Assembly: GCA_034112445.1 (NCBI GenBank)
Contig: JAWUVI010000024.1
Coordinates: forward strand, 1 to 64,000
Source: Pelagadaptatus sp034112445
Lineage (GTDB): Bacteria; Pseudomonadota; Gammaproteobacteria; Pseudomonadales; Cellvibrionaceae
Direction: 5' to 3'
DNA length: 64,000 bases
The notes under the pieces were generated by a model. It ran no database searches and had not been told where the DNA came from. It saw only the letters and a list, made by a program, of their open reading frames with translations. Both the position numbers and the translations under genes were made by a program. Below are positions 7,546 through 16,734 of this stretch, in pieces (positions within the stretch are counted from its first letter, which is position 1; each line of letters opens with the position of its first letter).

Positions 7546-9219
7546 ATGGCGACTGGTTTTTGCCTAATAAAGGCTAATAAAATTCAACTCTTGTTATGGT
7601 TAGGTGTACTTCTACTCCCACCTATTGTGAATGGACAAACTTACTCCCCTGAGCGAATTATTCAGCAAGAACAGCAGCGCAGGGATAGCCAACAAAAGCG
7701 TATTGAAGACCTACAAAGACAGAAAAATAAACGTTTGATGATTTTACCTGACGTGAAATCGAGCATTGTAGAGCAAGATAAATGCTTCGCAATAAATAGC
7801 GTTATTTTAAATGGAGTTACTTATTTAGGTCAGTCTCAAATCAACAAACATACTGATGCTATCACTGGGTTATGTGTAGATACCGCTAAAATAAATGGTG
7901 TGTTGGATGCCATTACACAGCAATATTTTAACGCTGGCTATATTACCTCACGGGCCTATTTACCTCAGCAAAATCTAAGTTCGGGTCAGTTAATCATTGA
8001 GGTGATTGAAGGGCGTATCGAAACGATAGTTAATGTCGAGTCTGCACCTAAAAAATTGTTGCAGGTGTTTCCTGTGCCGAAAAGCCAGGTTTTAAATCTA
8101 CGTGAATTAGAGCAAGGCTTAGAACAAATCAACCGATTGCAATCGTATCGGGCAAGCTTGTCGCTTCGGCCAGGAAGTAAAATTGGTCACACAATTGTTG
8201 ATGTTACTGAGAAAAAAATACGGCCATGGTCAATGTATAACTCCCTTAGCACTTCAGGTCAGCAGGCAACAGGGGAGACGCAAGCACAATTGTTTTTGAG
8301 TTGGGATGATGCGCTTGGCCTGTATGATTATACTTATCTGTCGTTACACTCAGATATTGAAAAATCAAGAGGCAAGAAACGCAGTGAAAGTATGGCTTTA
8401 CATTGGAGTGTCCCTTGGGGGTATTGGACATTTGGCTTAGAGGCCACTTATTTTGAGTATCAATCTCAAGTACAAGGCGTCAATCAAACCTTTACCACTT
8501 CCGGTTTAAGTCAGTCGCAGATAATAACAATCGATCGGTTACTGCATAGAGACGGGAGCAGTAAAACGCGCCTTAACCTATCAGTAACTCACAAAAATAA
8601 TAAGAACTTTATTGAAGATGTGCTTTTAATATCAAGCTCTAGGAAGTTGGCAATAGCAGAGTTGCAGTTACAGCATGAGCGTTATTTTCATTCTGGATCC
8701 CAGCTAGTGGCTGGTTTGAGTTACTCGCGTGAAATCGGCTCTAAAGATCCATTCGATAAACTAAACTTATCCGTCGATTATAGTCTTCCTATTATCGTGC
8801 CTGGCTATCAATTGCGATATCAGAGTCATGTGGTAGCGCAATACAGTGCTGATGATTTATTTGGCAGTGAACAAATCAGTATTGGCGGCCAATACAGTGT
8901 TCGAGGCTACAAAGGCAATAGTTTGTCCGCTAGCTCTGGCATCTATTGGCGTAATGATCTGATTTGGTCTGTTCCCTTTGCGCAGTCTGATTCGTGGTTG
9001 CGAAGCCTTACTCCGTTCATATCATTTGATGTTGGACTGATTCACGATATAAGCGCTGAGTCTAAAAAGTACGACAGCATTAAAGGTTGGGCTGTAGGGT
9101 TCAAGGCTAGCCATAAAAGCCTTTCACTAGGGCTGACTTATGCCTATCCAATTGATTATCCAAAACATTTTAAAGGTGTGGGGGAGGAGCTAGATTTCAG
9201 TATCAATTTTAAATTTTAA
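7546..9219 (+). CDS. Two-partner secretion transporter (TpsB; ShlB/FhaC family)
   Basis: The 557-residue outer-membrane protein has a signal peptide ending VNGQT near residue 31, a basic Gln/Arg-rich linker helix, a POTRA-type domain at about 75-160 (FAINSVILNGVTYL, VIEGRIE) and a C-terminal 16-strand-type barrel. The signature VRGY of the pore-folding loop is at about 452 and the protein ends in Phe. Such proteins export one large beta-helical TpsA exoprotein. No candidate TpsA gene lies beside it, which is unusual. AAGGAAG seven bases upstream supports the ATG. Confidence 0.9.
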   Translation: MATGFCLIKANKIQLLLWLGVLLLPPIVNGQTYSPERIIQQEQQRRDSQQKRIEDLQRQKNKRLMILPDVKSSIVEQDKCFAINSVILNGVTYLGQSQINKHTDAITGLCVDTAKINGVLDAITQQYFNAGYITSRAYLPQQNLSSGQLIIEVIEGRIETIVNVESAPKKLLQVFPVPKSQVLNLRELEQGLEQINRLQSYRASLSLRPGSKIGHTIVDVTEKKIRPWSMYNSLSTSGQQATGETQAQLFLSWDDALGLYDYTYLSLHSDIEKSRGKKRSESMALHWSVPWGYWTFGLEATYFEYQSQVQGVNQTFTTSGLSQSQIITIDRLLHRDGSSKTRLNLSVTHKNNKNFIEDVLLISSSRKLAIAELQLQHERYFHSGSQLVAGLSYSREIGSKDPFDKLNLSVDYSLPIIVPGYQLRYQSHVVAQYSADDLFGSEQISIGGQYSVRGYKGNSLSASSGIYWRNDLIWSVPFAQSDSWLRSLTPFISFDVGLIHDISAESKKYDSIKGWAVGFKASHKSLSLGLTYAYPIDYPKHFKGVGEELDFSINFKF

Positions 9220-9369
9220 ATTCATACGATATAGCATTTTTGCTTCCAAGATTTTGAGACATAGGGCGATGAGCAATTAAAGATTGATGAGTGCAGGCCG
9301 ATAGACTTAAGGTGAACTATTATTTAAATTCTATTTTTTTCAGTGTCTTGCTAGACAAGGATTCCGGTA

Positions 9370-11481
9370 ATGAAAGCCTCTATCGTATGGAAAATTGCAG
9401 TGCCTGTGGCCCTGCTGATGACTGTGATTCTTATTCTTCAGGTAATCATTAGCTCGGCCCTAATTAACGACACCTCTCAAAATCTTCAAAATACGATAGA
9501 GCCTCGAATTTTAGCTATTTCAAAAAACTCTATGGCAGTCAGTGCTGATGAGCAGCAGGCTCGAATACTTAAAGTCTTCGACAGTGTGATTCTAGATGTC
9601 AAAACCTACGCTCACGATATTGAGTTTCTCAGAACGCAATTCCGCTCCCTCTTCTTACCGAGCGATGATGTTAGGCATATCCTTAATCAATACTTGAAAG
9701 GAGCATTAACCAATAACCCTGATGCGCTTGGTTTGTACGTGGTTTTTCTGCCAAATGCACTGGATGGGAGTGACTCAGATCATATAGATGATGAGGATAT
9801 TGCCTCTAACGATAAAGGGCGTTTTTCAATTTATTGGGCTAGAGATGAAAATAATGACGTCGTTTTTGATGTTATGAAAGAAGAAGAGTTGAAAGACACA
9901 ACCCCAACCACGAGTGGAACGCCATACAATAGCTGGTATACGTGCCCTATAGAAAAGAAAGATACTTGTATTCTTGAGCCCTATGTTGATGGTGTGGGTG
10001 ATGACAGCATGTTAATGACGTCGGTAGCTGTACCAATCTATTTTAGTGGGCGTCTTGTTGGGGTTATTGGGGTTGATTTGGCTCTGGATTATTTACAAAG
10101 TATGGCTGAGAAAACCGCAGAACAATTAGGCGGGGGTAGCGGTAATGTGGCCTTGATTTCTAATACAGGTTATCTGGCCAGTAACAGTCATGATAAGTCG
10201 TCTCTCGGAAAGCCTTTTAACGAATTTTTACCTCAAGGCATAACACTCAATAAGACAGAAAGAGCAGAAACACAAGAGCATTTCACTCTATCCAGGGCAC
10301 TTGATTTATCCGGCGTCACTACTTGGACGTTGTACCTTGAAGTACCTGCCAGCTACATAAGAGGCCAGGTATCAAGCGTTATTGACGTGGTTAATGAAGG
10401 TAAGGTTAAACAAATAACCGGTGTGTCATTGGCAGGATTGGGTGCTGGAGCTGTCGGCGTTTTAATTGTAATTTTCTTGGCGATTAGAATTAATGCGCCC
10501 ATTCGCAAAGTATCATCGGCACTTGAAAATATTGCAACCGGTGAAGGTGATCTGACTCAGAGAATAGAAGTTAAAACTCAAGATGAAGTGGGTATATTGT
10601 CAGGCTATTTTAATCAGTTTGTAGAGCAGTTATCTGACATTATCCGTCTGCTCGCCGAATCCGTACAAACCTCATTGAGGACAACCGATAAAGCGAATGT
10701 ACTGGCTCAAGATATCAGCAAAGGTATGTCTGCACAGCAAGAAAGTATTTTAATGGTTGCAACCGCATCCCGAGAAATGACTCAAACCGCAACAGAAGTT
10801 GCATCCAGTGCAGCCCAAGCGGCGAACGCATCAAGTATCGCCGATGAAGCTACTATTCAAGGTCGAAAAGTGGTTATGACCACATCCGATAATATCACCG
10901 GCCTTGCCATTAAAATGAAGGAGTCAATGTCGGTAGTTGAACGTTTGTCATCCGATAGCGAGAGCATTGCAGCGGTATTACAAGTGATCCGCTCAATTGC
11001 GGAACAGACTAACCTGTTAGCACTTAACGCTGCGATCGAAGCCGCTCGGGCAGGCGAACAGGGTCGAGGCTTTGCTGTGGTCGCAGACGAGGTAAGAAAC
11101 TTAGCCGGTCGCACAGCGCAATCAGTAGAAGAGATCGAAGGCGTGATCAGCAACCTACAGCAGGCCACCGGTAATGTTGTTGATGTTATGCAAGAGAGTT
11201 CGGGCATGGCGGAGAGCTATTCAGAGCAGGTAAAAGAAGCCTTAGCCGCGCTAGACAGTATAAGCAGCTCAATATCAGAAATTAATTCAATGACGACTCA
11301 AATAGCAACGGCTGCCGAGGAGCAAAGCAGTGTCGCCGTAGAGATTAATCGAAACGTAGAGTCTATTAGTGATATTACCAAAGGTGTGGCTGCAAATGCT
11401 GAAGATTCAGCGGAGCTAAGTGGACAAATAAGCCATCAGTCTCATCAGCAAGAAGAGTTGATCGGTAAGTTTAAGTATTAG
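9370..11481 (+). CDS. Methyl-accepting chemotaxis protein with Cache-type sensor
   Basis: The 703-residue chemoreceptor has a first helix at about 9-30, a periplasmic double-Cache-like sensor at about 35-345 (GRLVGVIGVDLALDYL repeats the Cache core), a second helix at about 355-378, a HAMP domain at about 378-432 and a long cytoplasmic coiled coil. The hairpin tip contains EQTNLLALNAAIEAARAGEQ and GRGFAVVADEVRNLAGRTA, the site for CheA/CheW contact. No C-terminal CheR-tethering pentapeptide is seen. The ligand is unknown; Cache sensors commonly bind small organic acids or amino acids. It stands alone, with no che genes nearby. Confidence 0.93.
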   Translation: MKASIVWKIAVPVALLMTVILILQVIISSALINDTSQNLQNTIEPRILAISKNSMAVSADEQQARILKVFDSVILDVKTYAHDIEFLRTQFRSLFLPSDDVRHILNQYLKGALTNNPDALGLYVVFLPNALDGSDSDHIDDEDIASNDKGRFSIYWARDENNDVVFDVMKEEELKDTTPTTSGTPYNSWYTCPIEKKDTCILEPYVDGVGDDSMLMTSVAVPIYFSGRLVGVIGVDLALDYLQSMAEKTAEQLGGGSGNVALISNTGYLASNSHDKSSLGKPFNEFLPQGITLNKTERAETQEHFTLSRALDLSGVTTWTLYLEVPASYIRGQVSSVIDVVNEGKVKQITGVSLAGLGAGAVGVLIVIFLAIRINAPIRKVSSALENIATGEGDLTQRIEVKTQDEVGILSGYFNQFVEQLSDIIRLLAESVQTSLRTTDKANVLAQDISKGMSAQQESILMVATASREMTQTATEVASSAAQAANASSIADEATIQGRKVVMTTSDNITGLAIKMKESMSVVERLSSDSESIAAVLQVIRSIAEQTNLLALNAAIEAARAGEQGRGFAVVADEVRNLAGRTAQSVEEIEGVISNLQQATGNVVDVMQESSGMAESYSEQVKEALAALDSISSSISEINSMTTQIATAAEEQSSVAVEINRNVESISDITKGVAANAEDSAELSGQISHQSHQQEELIGKFKY

Positions 11482-11509
11482 GGAAGAGGCTGCTTGTTCG
11501 AAGCGGCCT

Positions 11510-11800
11510 TCACTTGATGATAGAAACCCCTTCGAGTTGAATAACAGTATTGACTTCGGCTCGTTCAATAACTTTCACGAGAAGCGATTGAATCGTTTCA
11601 TCTTCTCTGGAGTCGGTTTCACTTGCGAACTTTTGTTCTTGTGGTTCGGCGCCTTCTTCAAGGATGAACTCAATAACGACTTCGCTTGCACAATCAGGCG
11701 TTTTACCAAAATACTTTAGCGAAATCTGAGGGTAGCCTTTAAATCCTTTCTTAACGTGTTTGGCGATTCTTTTTTTTGCTTTATCAACGTTCAAAATCAA
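11510..11800 (-). CDS. Conserved hypothetical protein, 96 residues
   Basis: A small soluble protein with a basic N-terminal third (KKRIAKHVKKGFKGYP) and an acidic C-terminal two-thirds containing EEGAEPQEQKF and DSREDETIQSLL. The pattern looks like a conserved proteobacterial family, but I cannot name it. It is convergent with the chemoreceptor gene. A perfect 14-bp palindrome lies about 40 bases upstream and may be an operator. Confidence 0.65.
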   Translation of the reverse strand: MILNVDKAKKRIAKHVKKGFKGYPQISLKYFGKTPDCASEVVIEFILEEGAEPQEQKFASETDSREDETIQSLLVKVIERAEVNTVIQLEGVSIIK

Positions 11801-11841
11801 ACCCTTGTGGTCGCTAAATTTGAGTAACTATATCGTTAATC

Positions 11842-11855
11842 ATCAGCTAGCTGAT
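11842..11855. promoter_or_regulatory. Perfect 14-bp palindrome upstream of the 96-residue gene
   Basis: ATCAGCTAGCTGAT is its own reverse complement and lies 42 bases before the start of the minus-strand gene. A dimeric repressor site is plausible; no regulator can be assigned. Confidence 0.4.
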
Positions 11856-11986
11856 ATAACTATCGGAGTTTAATTTTGGTGTCTTCCATAAAGTGTCAGG
11901 TATGAAAGAGCTGATTTCAAGATCGCTGTAAATATTTCGTTTTGCAGTATGAGAATAAAGCGAATGAAGCTATCTAGTTTTTTTGG

Positions 11987-13006
11987 TTAATTGTTTCGTA
12001 GCTCTCTGCGCATTTGGTTGGGCGATAATCCTATGTGCTTTTTAAAGAAACGTGAAAAAACAGCCGTTTCAGCAAAATTCAGTCGTTCTGAAATCTCCGC
12101 TACTGACAATTGAGAGTCTCTGAGATAGTGTACCGCTGATTCCAATCTCACTTGATCCAATAACTCCTGATAGCAAGTCCCTTCGCGTTTTAGCTTGTTC
12201 TGCAGAGTACGTACAGGCATGTCTAATTGTTGGGCGACATCCTCAATTGAGCAGGATTGCTCACTGCTAATTTTACGGATGATCCTGTCTGCTAGCATGA
12301 TGATGGAAATTTTTTCGAGTGCGGCTTGACTCAATTCAGGGTGGATGACTTCGTGTTCGGTCCACCATCCGGGGGGAATGGGGGTTTCGCACTCTTCATT
12401 AGTGAAAAACAACGCATTGCAGTCTTGGTTGAAGCTAATTTTATCGCCAAAAACGGCCTGAAGAGGTTTGGGGTTCTCAGGTATATTGTGGCGAAATTGA
12501 GTGTAAGTGGGGCGCCAGTGTTGGCCCTGTAATTTTCGAATTTCAGTGCAGGTAGCTGCTAGGCACAGCTCTACAGCTAGAATCTCTCTTTGCTCTAAGA
12601 GCTTAACTTTGTTGTTTAGCCAGCGAATTTCAAAGCAAAGATAGACGCCTTGCTTTTCTTTCTTTATGTAACTGGTGAGTGATGGGCTGTAGCGCTGAAT
12701 GTGGAGGCTCATGAGCTCGAATGCTTCGAGGAGTGTTGTGGCTGCTCGAATGTTTCTCCAGATAGTGCCCAAAGAATCCCAGCCTTGGGCAAGAGATATC
12801 TCAAGGCTTAAATAACGATTGTTGCAAGCGCGAGAAGCCGCATCAAGATAATCGTTAAAGGCCACCGCGCTGACGATCATATTGTCCAGAATCAAAGCCT
12901 GAGGAGGTAGCCCGCAGTCTTTGGCTAGGGCTGTTGCGTCAACACCATAGCTCTCAATAATGGCTTTCATACCTTTTAGTGAAGAGCTGGGTATTATGGC
13001 GAGCAT
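11987..13006 (-). CDS. AraC-family transcriptional regulator, arabinose-binding-like N domain
   Basis: The protein of about 339 residues has an N-terminal ligand-type domain of the group found in OruR/ArgR-like AraC proteins (about 10-200) and a C-terminal double helix-turn-helix (about 240-335), with CSIEDVAQQLDMPVRTLQNKL and the second-helix motif ISERLNFAETAVFSRFFKKHIGLSPNQMRRE. The ATG at 13006 is chosen because AAGGG lies eight bases upstream; an in-frame ATG at 13039 lacks a site. The target is unknown; the neighbouring divergent gene is the SSB-tailed protein. Confidence 0.87.
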   Translation of the reverse strand: MLAIIPSSSLKGMKAIIESYGVDATALAKDCGLPPQALILDNMIVSAVAFNDYLDAASRACNNRYLSLEISLAQGWDSLGTIWRNIRAATTLLEAFELMSLHIQRYSPSLTSYIKKEKQGVYLCFEIRWLNNKVKLLEQREILAVELCLAATCTEIRKLQGQHWRPTYTQFRHNIPENPKPLQAVFGDKISFNQDCNALFFTNEECETPIPPGWWTEHEVIHPELSQAALEKISIIMLADRIIRKISSEQSCSIEDVAQQLDMPVRTLQNKLKREGTCYQELLDQVRLESAVHYLRDSQLSVAEISERLNFAETAVFSRFFKKHIGLSPNQMRRELRNN

Positions 13007-13286
13007 TGTCGTTACCCTTTTAATATGCTGTATGCGCAATATATCAATTTGGTTTTCAGCGTGCGACTATTATTATAGATAGGTTCCGCGCTTATTTCGG
13101 TTGCCGCAATAAATGGATAAGAAATCTTAGTGTCAGAATGATTTAAAGCCTAATAATGACATTTAAACTAGGTCATAATTAAGTCCCAAAGCGACTCAAT
13201 ATGTTGGGTAAATAATGAGCGGCTGCTAACGGTTAATTAACAACTCTGTCGTATATTTGGAATCATTCACGCTGTAAGGATAAAAC

Positions 13287-13712
13287 ATGTCAAAAAGTTT
13301 TGAAATTCAAGGAGTTATTCACTCTATTGGTGAAACAACCGAATACGGAAATAATGGGTTTACCAAAAGAGAGTTTGTCATCAAGTTAACGGGGGAGGGA
13401 GAAAATTCAGCCTACCCGAATCATGTGGCCTTAGAGTTGATTAAAGATAAATGTGCCGTGATGGATTCGTACAAACTTGGCGATGAAGTCGCCGTACATT
13501 TTAATATATCAGGTCGCTTATGGACGGGGGCTGGTAAGCCTGAAAAATGTTTTAACAGTATGCAGGCTTGGAGAGTCGATTACGCAAACTCTGGTGCTAC
13601 TTCTGGTGCTACTTCTGGTGCTACCACGTCGGCACTATCTGCCGCTGACGACGTTCCTTCTTATATAACAGAGGGCAACCAAGATTGGAGTGAGGACGAT
13701 ATCCCCTTCTAG
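13287..13712 (+). CDS. DUF3127 OB-fold protein with an SSB-like C-terminal tip
   Basis: The 141-residue protein has an N-terminal domain (about 1-100) resembling DUF3127, an OB-fold type. A linker with three Gly-Ala-Thr-Ser-like units follows, then an acidic tail ending WSEDDIPF, nearly the same as the DDDIPF tip by which SSB recruits repair and replication proteins. SSB's own aromatic DNA-binding pattern is not obvious. AAGGA supports the ATG. It stands alone between an AraC gene and a cyclase gene. A role in single-strand DNA metabolism is inference from the tail. Confidence 0.75.
   Translation: MSKSFEIQGVIHSIGETTEYGNNGFTKREFVIKLTGEGENSAYPNHVALELIKDKCAVMDSYKLGDEVAVHFNISGRLWTGAGKPEKCFNSMQAWRVDYANSGATSGATSGATTSALSAADDVPSYITEGNQDWSEDDIPF
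13593..13628 (+). repeat. In-frame 12-bp tandem repeat in the DUF3127 gene
   Basis: Two exact copies of GGTGCTACTTCT and a third diverged copy encode Gly-Ala-Thr-Ser units in the linker. Copy-number change would alter linker length without a frameshift. Confidence 0.85.
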
Positions 13713-13879
13713 ACCTTATATGCCAGGAAAGCCACATAAACGACACCTTAGACAGTAAATTCGTTGACATATTTGGGTTTTCTAACTTAGATTTAGCTCA
13801 TGTATGCTCAACTATGAGTGAATAGCAGTATGGGTTTGATTTTCAGGCACAAAATGACTTCAACAAAAGGACTTGTTTG

Positions 13880-14965
13880 ATGCGACCGATTGAAACGTTT
13901 ATGAAGCTTTTTAAATACACGGAATATGACGATCCCAATGAATCGTTTATCGTAAGTCAACGCAATGAATTTCGCCGTCAATCGGTTTTCTTGTTAGTTG
14001 TTCCCGCCTCTATTGGTTGCTTTGGCGCTGCATTATTTAACTTTTTTAATGGCTCATTACCTGAATGGAACTTGGTTATTCCCGAGCTTTTAGCGGGGTT
14101 GTATTTGCTGTGTTTAGCCATTTATTATCGATTTAATGCATTCAAGCAAAACTCAGCACTGGTATTGTTTTTGCCTGCATTTATTTTCTGGATTTTCTTG
14201 TTCGGGAATACAAGCGTTCATTTTTCCGTCATCGCGTTACTGCCTATAGGCCCTTTGCTCTGCTATTTTTTATATGAACGTAGGCTGGCCTTTTTATTAT
14301 CGATAGTTGTGATAACGTCAGGTGGACTGTCTTATGTCAGTACCATTGAGCCGGATGGAGAATGGATTCTCGGTAGAGCTAAGTACAATTTAATATTTGG
14401 CGGAATTGTTATCATCTGGAGTTTAAACTTATACACCGGACTACAGCGCAAGGTTGAAAACAAATTACTGCAGTTAGCCAATACCGATGCGCTCACTCAT
14501 TTAGGTAATCGCCACTATTTCAGCAGTCGCTCTATGGCAGAATTATCGAAAGCCACCCGCGAATCGCATCCATTGTCTTTAATCATGATTGACATAGATA
14601 ATTTTAAAAAAGTTAACGATAAATGGGGTCATGATTGTGGCGACAAAGCACTTGAGTTGATCTCTGATACGTTATTGGATTCTGCTAGGGAAACGGATGT
14701 TTGCTTTAGGATGGGAGGAGAAGAGTTCCTTATTTTAGTTCCAGAGTCCAATGTTGAAGACACGTCAATTTTGGCAGAACGTATTCGCCAGGCAATTGAA
14801 TCCGCCACTCTTGAATGGAAAGGCAAACCTCTCAAGTTCACGGCCAGCTTCGGTATAGCAACGCTCAACGTTCACGGCGGTAATATGGATGATTTGGTTG
14901 AGGCTGCCGATAAAGCTTTGTATAAAGCAAAAGAATCAGGTAGAAACTGCATAGTCGTTGCTTAA
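13880..14965 (+). CDS. Membrane-bound diguanylate cyclase
   Basis: The 361-residue protein has five or six membrane helices in the first 185 residues and a C-terminal GGDEF domain at about 198-358. The active-site motif RMGGEEF has GGEEF at 279-283, and the product-inhibition site RETD (270-273) stands five residues before it, so the enzyme looks active and feedback-controlled. It would make cyclic di-GMP. The start is the ATG at 13880 with AAAGGA upstream, not the TTG one codon earlier. It is monocistronic, with no partner phosphodiesterase nearby. Confidence 0.92.
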   Translation: MRPIETFMKLFKYTEYDDPNESFIVSQRNEFRRQSVFLLVVPASIGCFGAALFNFFNGSLPEWNLVIPELLAGLYLLCLAIYYRFNAFKQNSALVLFLPAFIFWIFLFGNTSVHFSVIALLPIGPLLCYFLYERRLAFLLSIVVITSGGLSYVSTIEPDGEWILGRAKYNLIFGGIVIIWSLNLYTGLQRKVENKLLQLANTDALTHLGNRHYFSSRSMAELSKATRESHPLSLIMIDIDNFKKVNDKWGHDCGDKALELISDTLLDSARETDVCFRMGGEEFLILVPESNVEDTSILAERIRQAIESATLEWKGKPLKFTASFGIATLNVHGGNMDDLVEAADKALYKAKESGRNCIVVA

Positions 14966-15102
14966 ACGCGATATTCAGATCAGTTAGCCAACACCAACAC
15001 CAGCCCTTAACTGTTGGTCCCTGAGTGTAAAACTATGGTGTTGTTGTGGCGTTCAGCAGTCATGAATCATCATAAATTGGAAGAAAGGCTTAAATATAGG
15101 CA

Positions 15103-15137
15103 ATAAAAAAGGCGAGTAGGTATTAACCTACTCGCCT
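15103..15137 (-). terminator. Terminator of tRNA-Met
   Basis: A 12-bp perfect stem (15110-15121 with 15126-15137) and a four-base loop lie ten bases beyond the tRNA 3' end, followed on the minus strand by TTTTTATTG. Confidence 0.9.
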
Positions 15138-15146
15138 TCCAAAATA

Positions 15147-15223
15147 TGGTAGCTAGAGCGTGACTTGAACACGCGACCCCAGCATTATGAATGCTGTGCT
15201 CTAACCAGCTGAGCTACCTAGCC
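15147..15223 (-). tRNA. tRNA-Met(CAT), elongator type
   Basis: The minus strand folds into a 77-base cloverleaf with GGCTAGG and CTAGCT acceptor sides, D arm AGCTCAGCTGGTTAGAGC, anticodon loop TTCATAA (anticodon CAT), T arm GCGTG-TTCAAGT-CACGC and encoded CCA. The close match to E. coli elongator tRNA-Met and the normal 1-72 pair separate it from the initiator. In Pseudomonas a tRNA-Met gene follows ychF; here a hydroxylase gene and eda-kdgK lie between them. Confidence 0.95.
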
Positions 15224-15437
15224 ATTGTTTTGAGGTGCGCATTTTGATGATTTAGGTGGATTGTGTCAAGAGTATTTTTATCTGCTCATCGGCCTAAATC
15301 GTATTACGGTGTCGTAAATAGACACCGGTTCGTCTTGTTTAGTCATTGTTTGTGTGGCAATTAATTTTAGAATGCAGTGGCTAGTTATTTAGTCTGCTTT
15401 TGCCGCTCATGTATTTACCTCTATGGAGAATGACTCT

Positions 15438-16670
15438 ATGTCAATTGTCATATACACGGTTCCATTGTTTGCCTTATTGATTCTAATCGAGCTAGGCGTA
15501 GATCGTTATAAAGGAACTCATTACTACCGCTTAAATGATGCGTTTGGCAGTCTTGCCCTCGGGATTATGAGCCGAACCACACGGTTGGTTACTTTCAGCT
15601 TAGGGGCTTTTGTATTTGATTATATTTTGCCTGAAAAGCGTTTGTTTGAATGGGACTCTAGCAGTGTCTGGACTTGGGTTTTTACTTTTGTCGCCTATGA
15701 CTTTTGCTACTACTGGTATCACCGTATGTCCCATACTTTGAATATGTTTTGGGCTGGCCATCTGATCCATCATTCGAGTGAAGAATATAATTTAACCACC
15801 GCGCTACGCCAAACAAGCACGGGCATTTGGAGTTGGATTTTTTATATCCCCTTGTTGATGACCGGTGTGCCAATGGAGGTTTTCTTAATCTGTGGCGGCC
15901 TCAATCTCATCTATCAGTTCTGGGTCCATACTCGTCACATTAAAAGAATGCCCGATTGGTTTGAGGCAACGTTGGTAACGCCCTCAAATCATCGAGTTCA
16001 TCACGCGCAAAACGCGACTTATATTGATAAAAATCATGGGGGTGTATTTATCCTTTGGGATAGATTGTTTGGTTCCTTTCAGGACGAGTTGGAAGAAGAG
16101 GACGTCATTTTTGGGGTTCGAAGGCCTTTGCATTCGTTTAACCCCATCACGGCTAACTTTCAATTTTGGAGGTCGTTAATAGCCGATGCATGGCGTACTG
16201 AAAGCTGGTGGGATAAGTGCCGTATCTGGTTTATGCCAACGGGCTGGCGTCCTAGTGATGTTGAGGCGAAATACCCAATTCAGAAATCAGATCTGTCAAA
16301 ATTTAAAAAATATGATCCTGAAACTGATTCTAAAACCCAGCTTTATGGTTTAGCCCAAATTGTTTTGAATGTGGTTTTGACCATGTACTTTTTGTTTCAT
16401 TTTGCGGGGTTAAATTTCACCTTAATCGTCTTAGGTTTTGTTATGATAACCCTACCTCTTTTGACGACGAGTTTGATGCTAGATGGCGGTAATGCCCGTT
16501 GGGAGTTGTACCGAATAATTCTCAGTTGGATAGGCTTTGCATTTGCGTGGCCAATAATGGCGCAAAGCTCAGTTGTAATCTTTGGTGGGTATTTAGCGGT
16601 GTCTAGTGTGTTGTATACCTACCTTTGGTGGGTTAAAAGTGGCGAGACAGATTTAGCGGCTACTGAGTAA
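15438..16670 (+). CDS. Membrane fatty acid hydroxylase/sterol desaturase family protein
   Basis: The protein of about 410 residues has several membrane helices and the full set of di-iron histidine motifs: HRMSH (95-99), HLIHH (108-112), HTRH (164-167) and HRVHH (185-189). A hydrophobic C-terminal region of about 110 residues adds four helices. The layout is close to alkylglycerol monooxygenase-like members that oxidise lipids with molecular oxygen. The substrate is not readable. The ATG at 15438 has GGAG nine bases upstream; an ATG at 15423 overlaps that site. No link to the neighbouring sugar genes is evident. Confidence 0.86.
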   Translation: MSIVIYTVPLFALLILIELGVDRYKGTHYYRLNDAFGSLALGIMSRTTRLVTFSLGAFVFDYILPEKRLFEWDSSSVWTWVFTFVAYDFCYYWYHRMSHTLNMFWAGHLIHHSSEEYNLTTALRQTSTGIWSWIFYIPLLMTGVPMEVFLICGGLNLIYQFWVHTRHIKRMPDWFEATLVTPSNHRVHHAQNATYIDKNHGGVFILWDRLFGSFQDELEEEDVIFGVRRPLHSFNPITANFQFWRSLIADAWRTESWWDKCRIWFMPTGWRPSDVEAKYPIQKSDLSKFKKYDPETDSKTQLYGLAQIVLNVVLTMYFLFHFAGLNFTLIVLGFVMITLPLLTTSLMLDGGNARWELYRIILSWIGFAFAWPIMAQSSVVIFGGYLAVSSVLYTYLWWVKSGETDLAATE

Positions 16671-16690
16671 TAATTAATCCCCCTAAATTA

Positions 16691-16718
16691 ATTAATACCT
16701 TAAAGTCATTAATACCTT
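16691..16718 (+). repeat. Direct repeat upstream of eda
   Basis: ATTAATACCTT occurs at 16691-16701 and again at 16708-16718, 17 bases apart start to start, just before the eda start. It may be a regulator site or chance in AT-rich DNA. It does not match the element upstream of the TonB receptor. Confidence 0.35.
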
Positions 16719-16734
16719 GTTAAGAGAAAATACC

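Noticed and set aside
10857..11207. 116-codon frame opposite the chemoreceptor signalling domain
   Set aside because: It is antisense to the highly conserved MCP hairpin and explained by that gene.
11483..11511. Hairpin between the chemoreceptor and the 96-residue gene
   Set aside because: The stem is interrupted by mismatches and lacks a U tract on either strand.
14980..15060. Inverted CCAACACCA/TGGTGTTG segments after the cyclase gene
   Set aside because: The pairing is imperfect over a long loop and no T tract follows, so I do not call a terminator.
15147..15223. tRNA-Met as integration site of the sugar locus
   Set aside because: No duplicated tRNA 3' end and no integrase gene were seen in the inserted DNA; the insert also lies at the 5' side of the tRNA gene.
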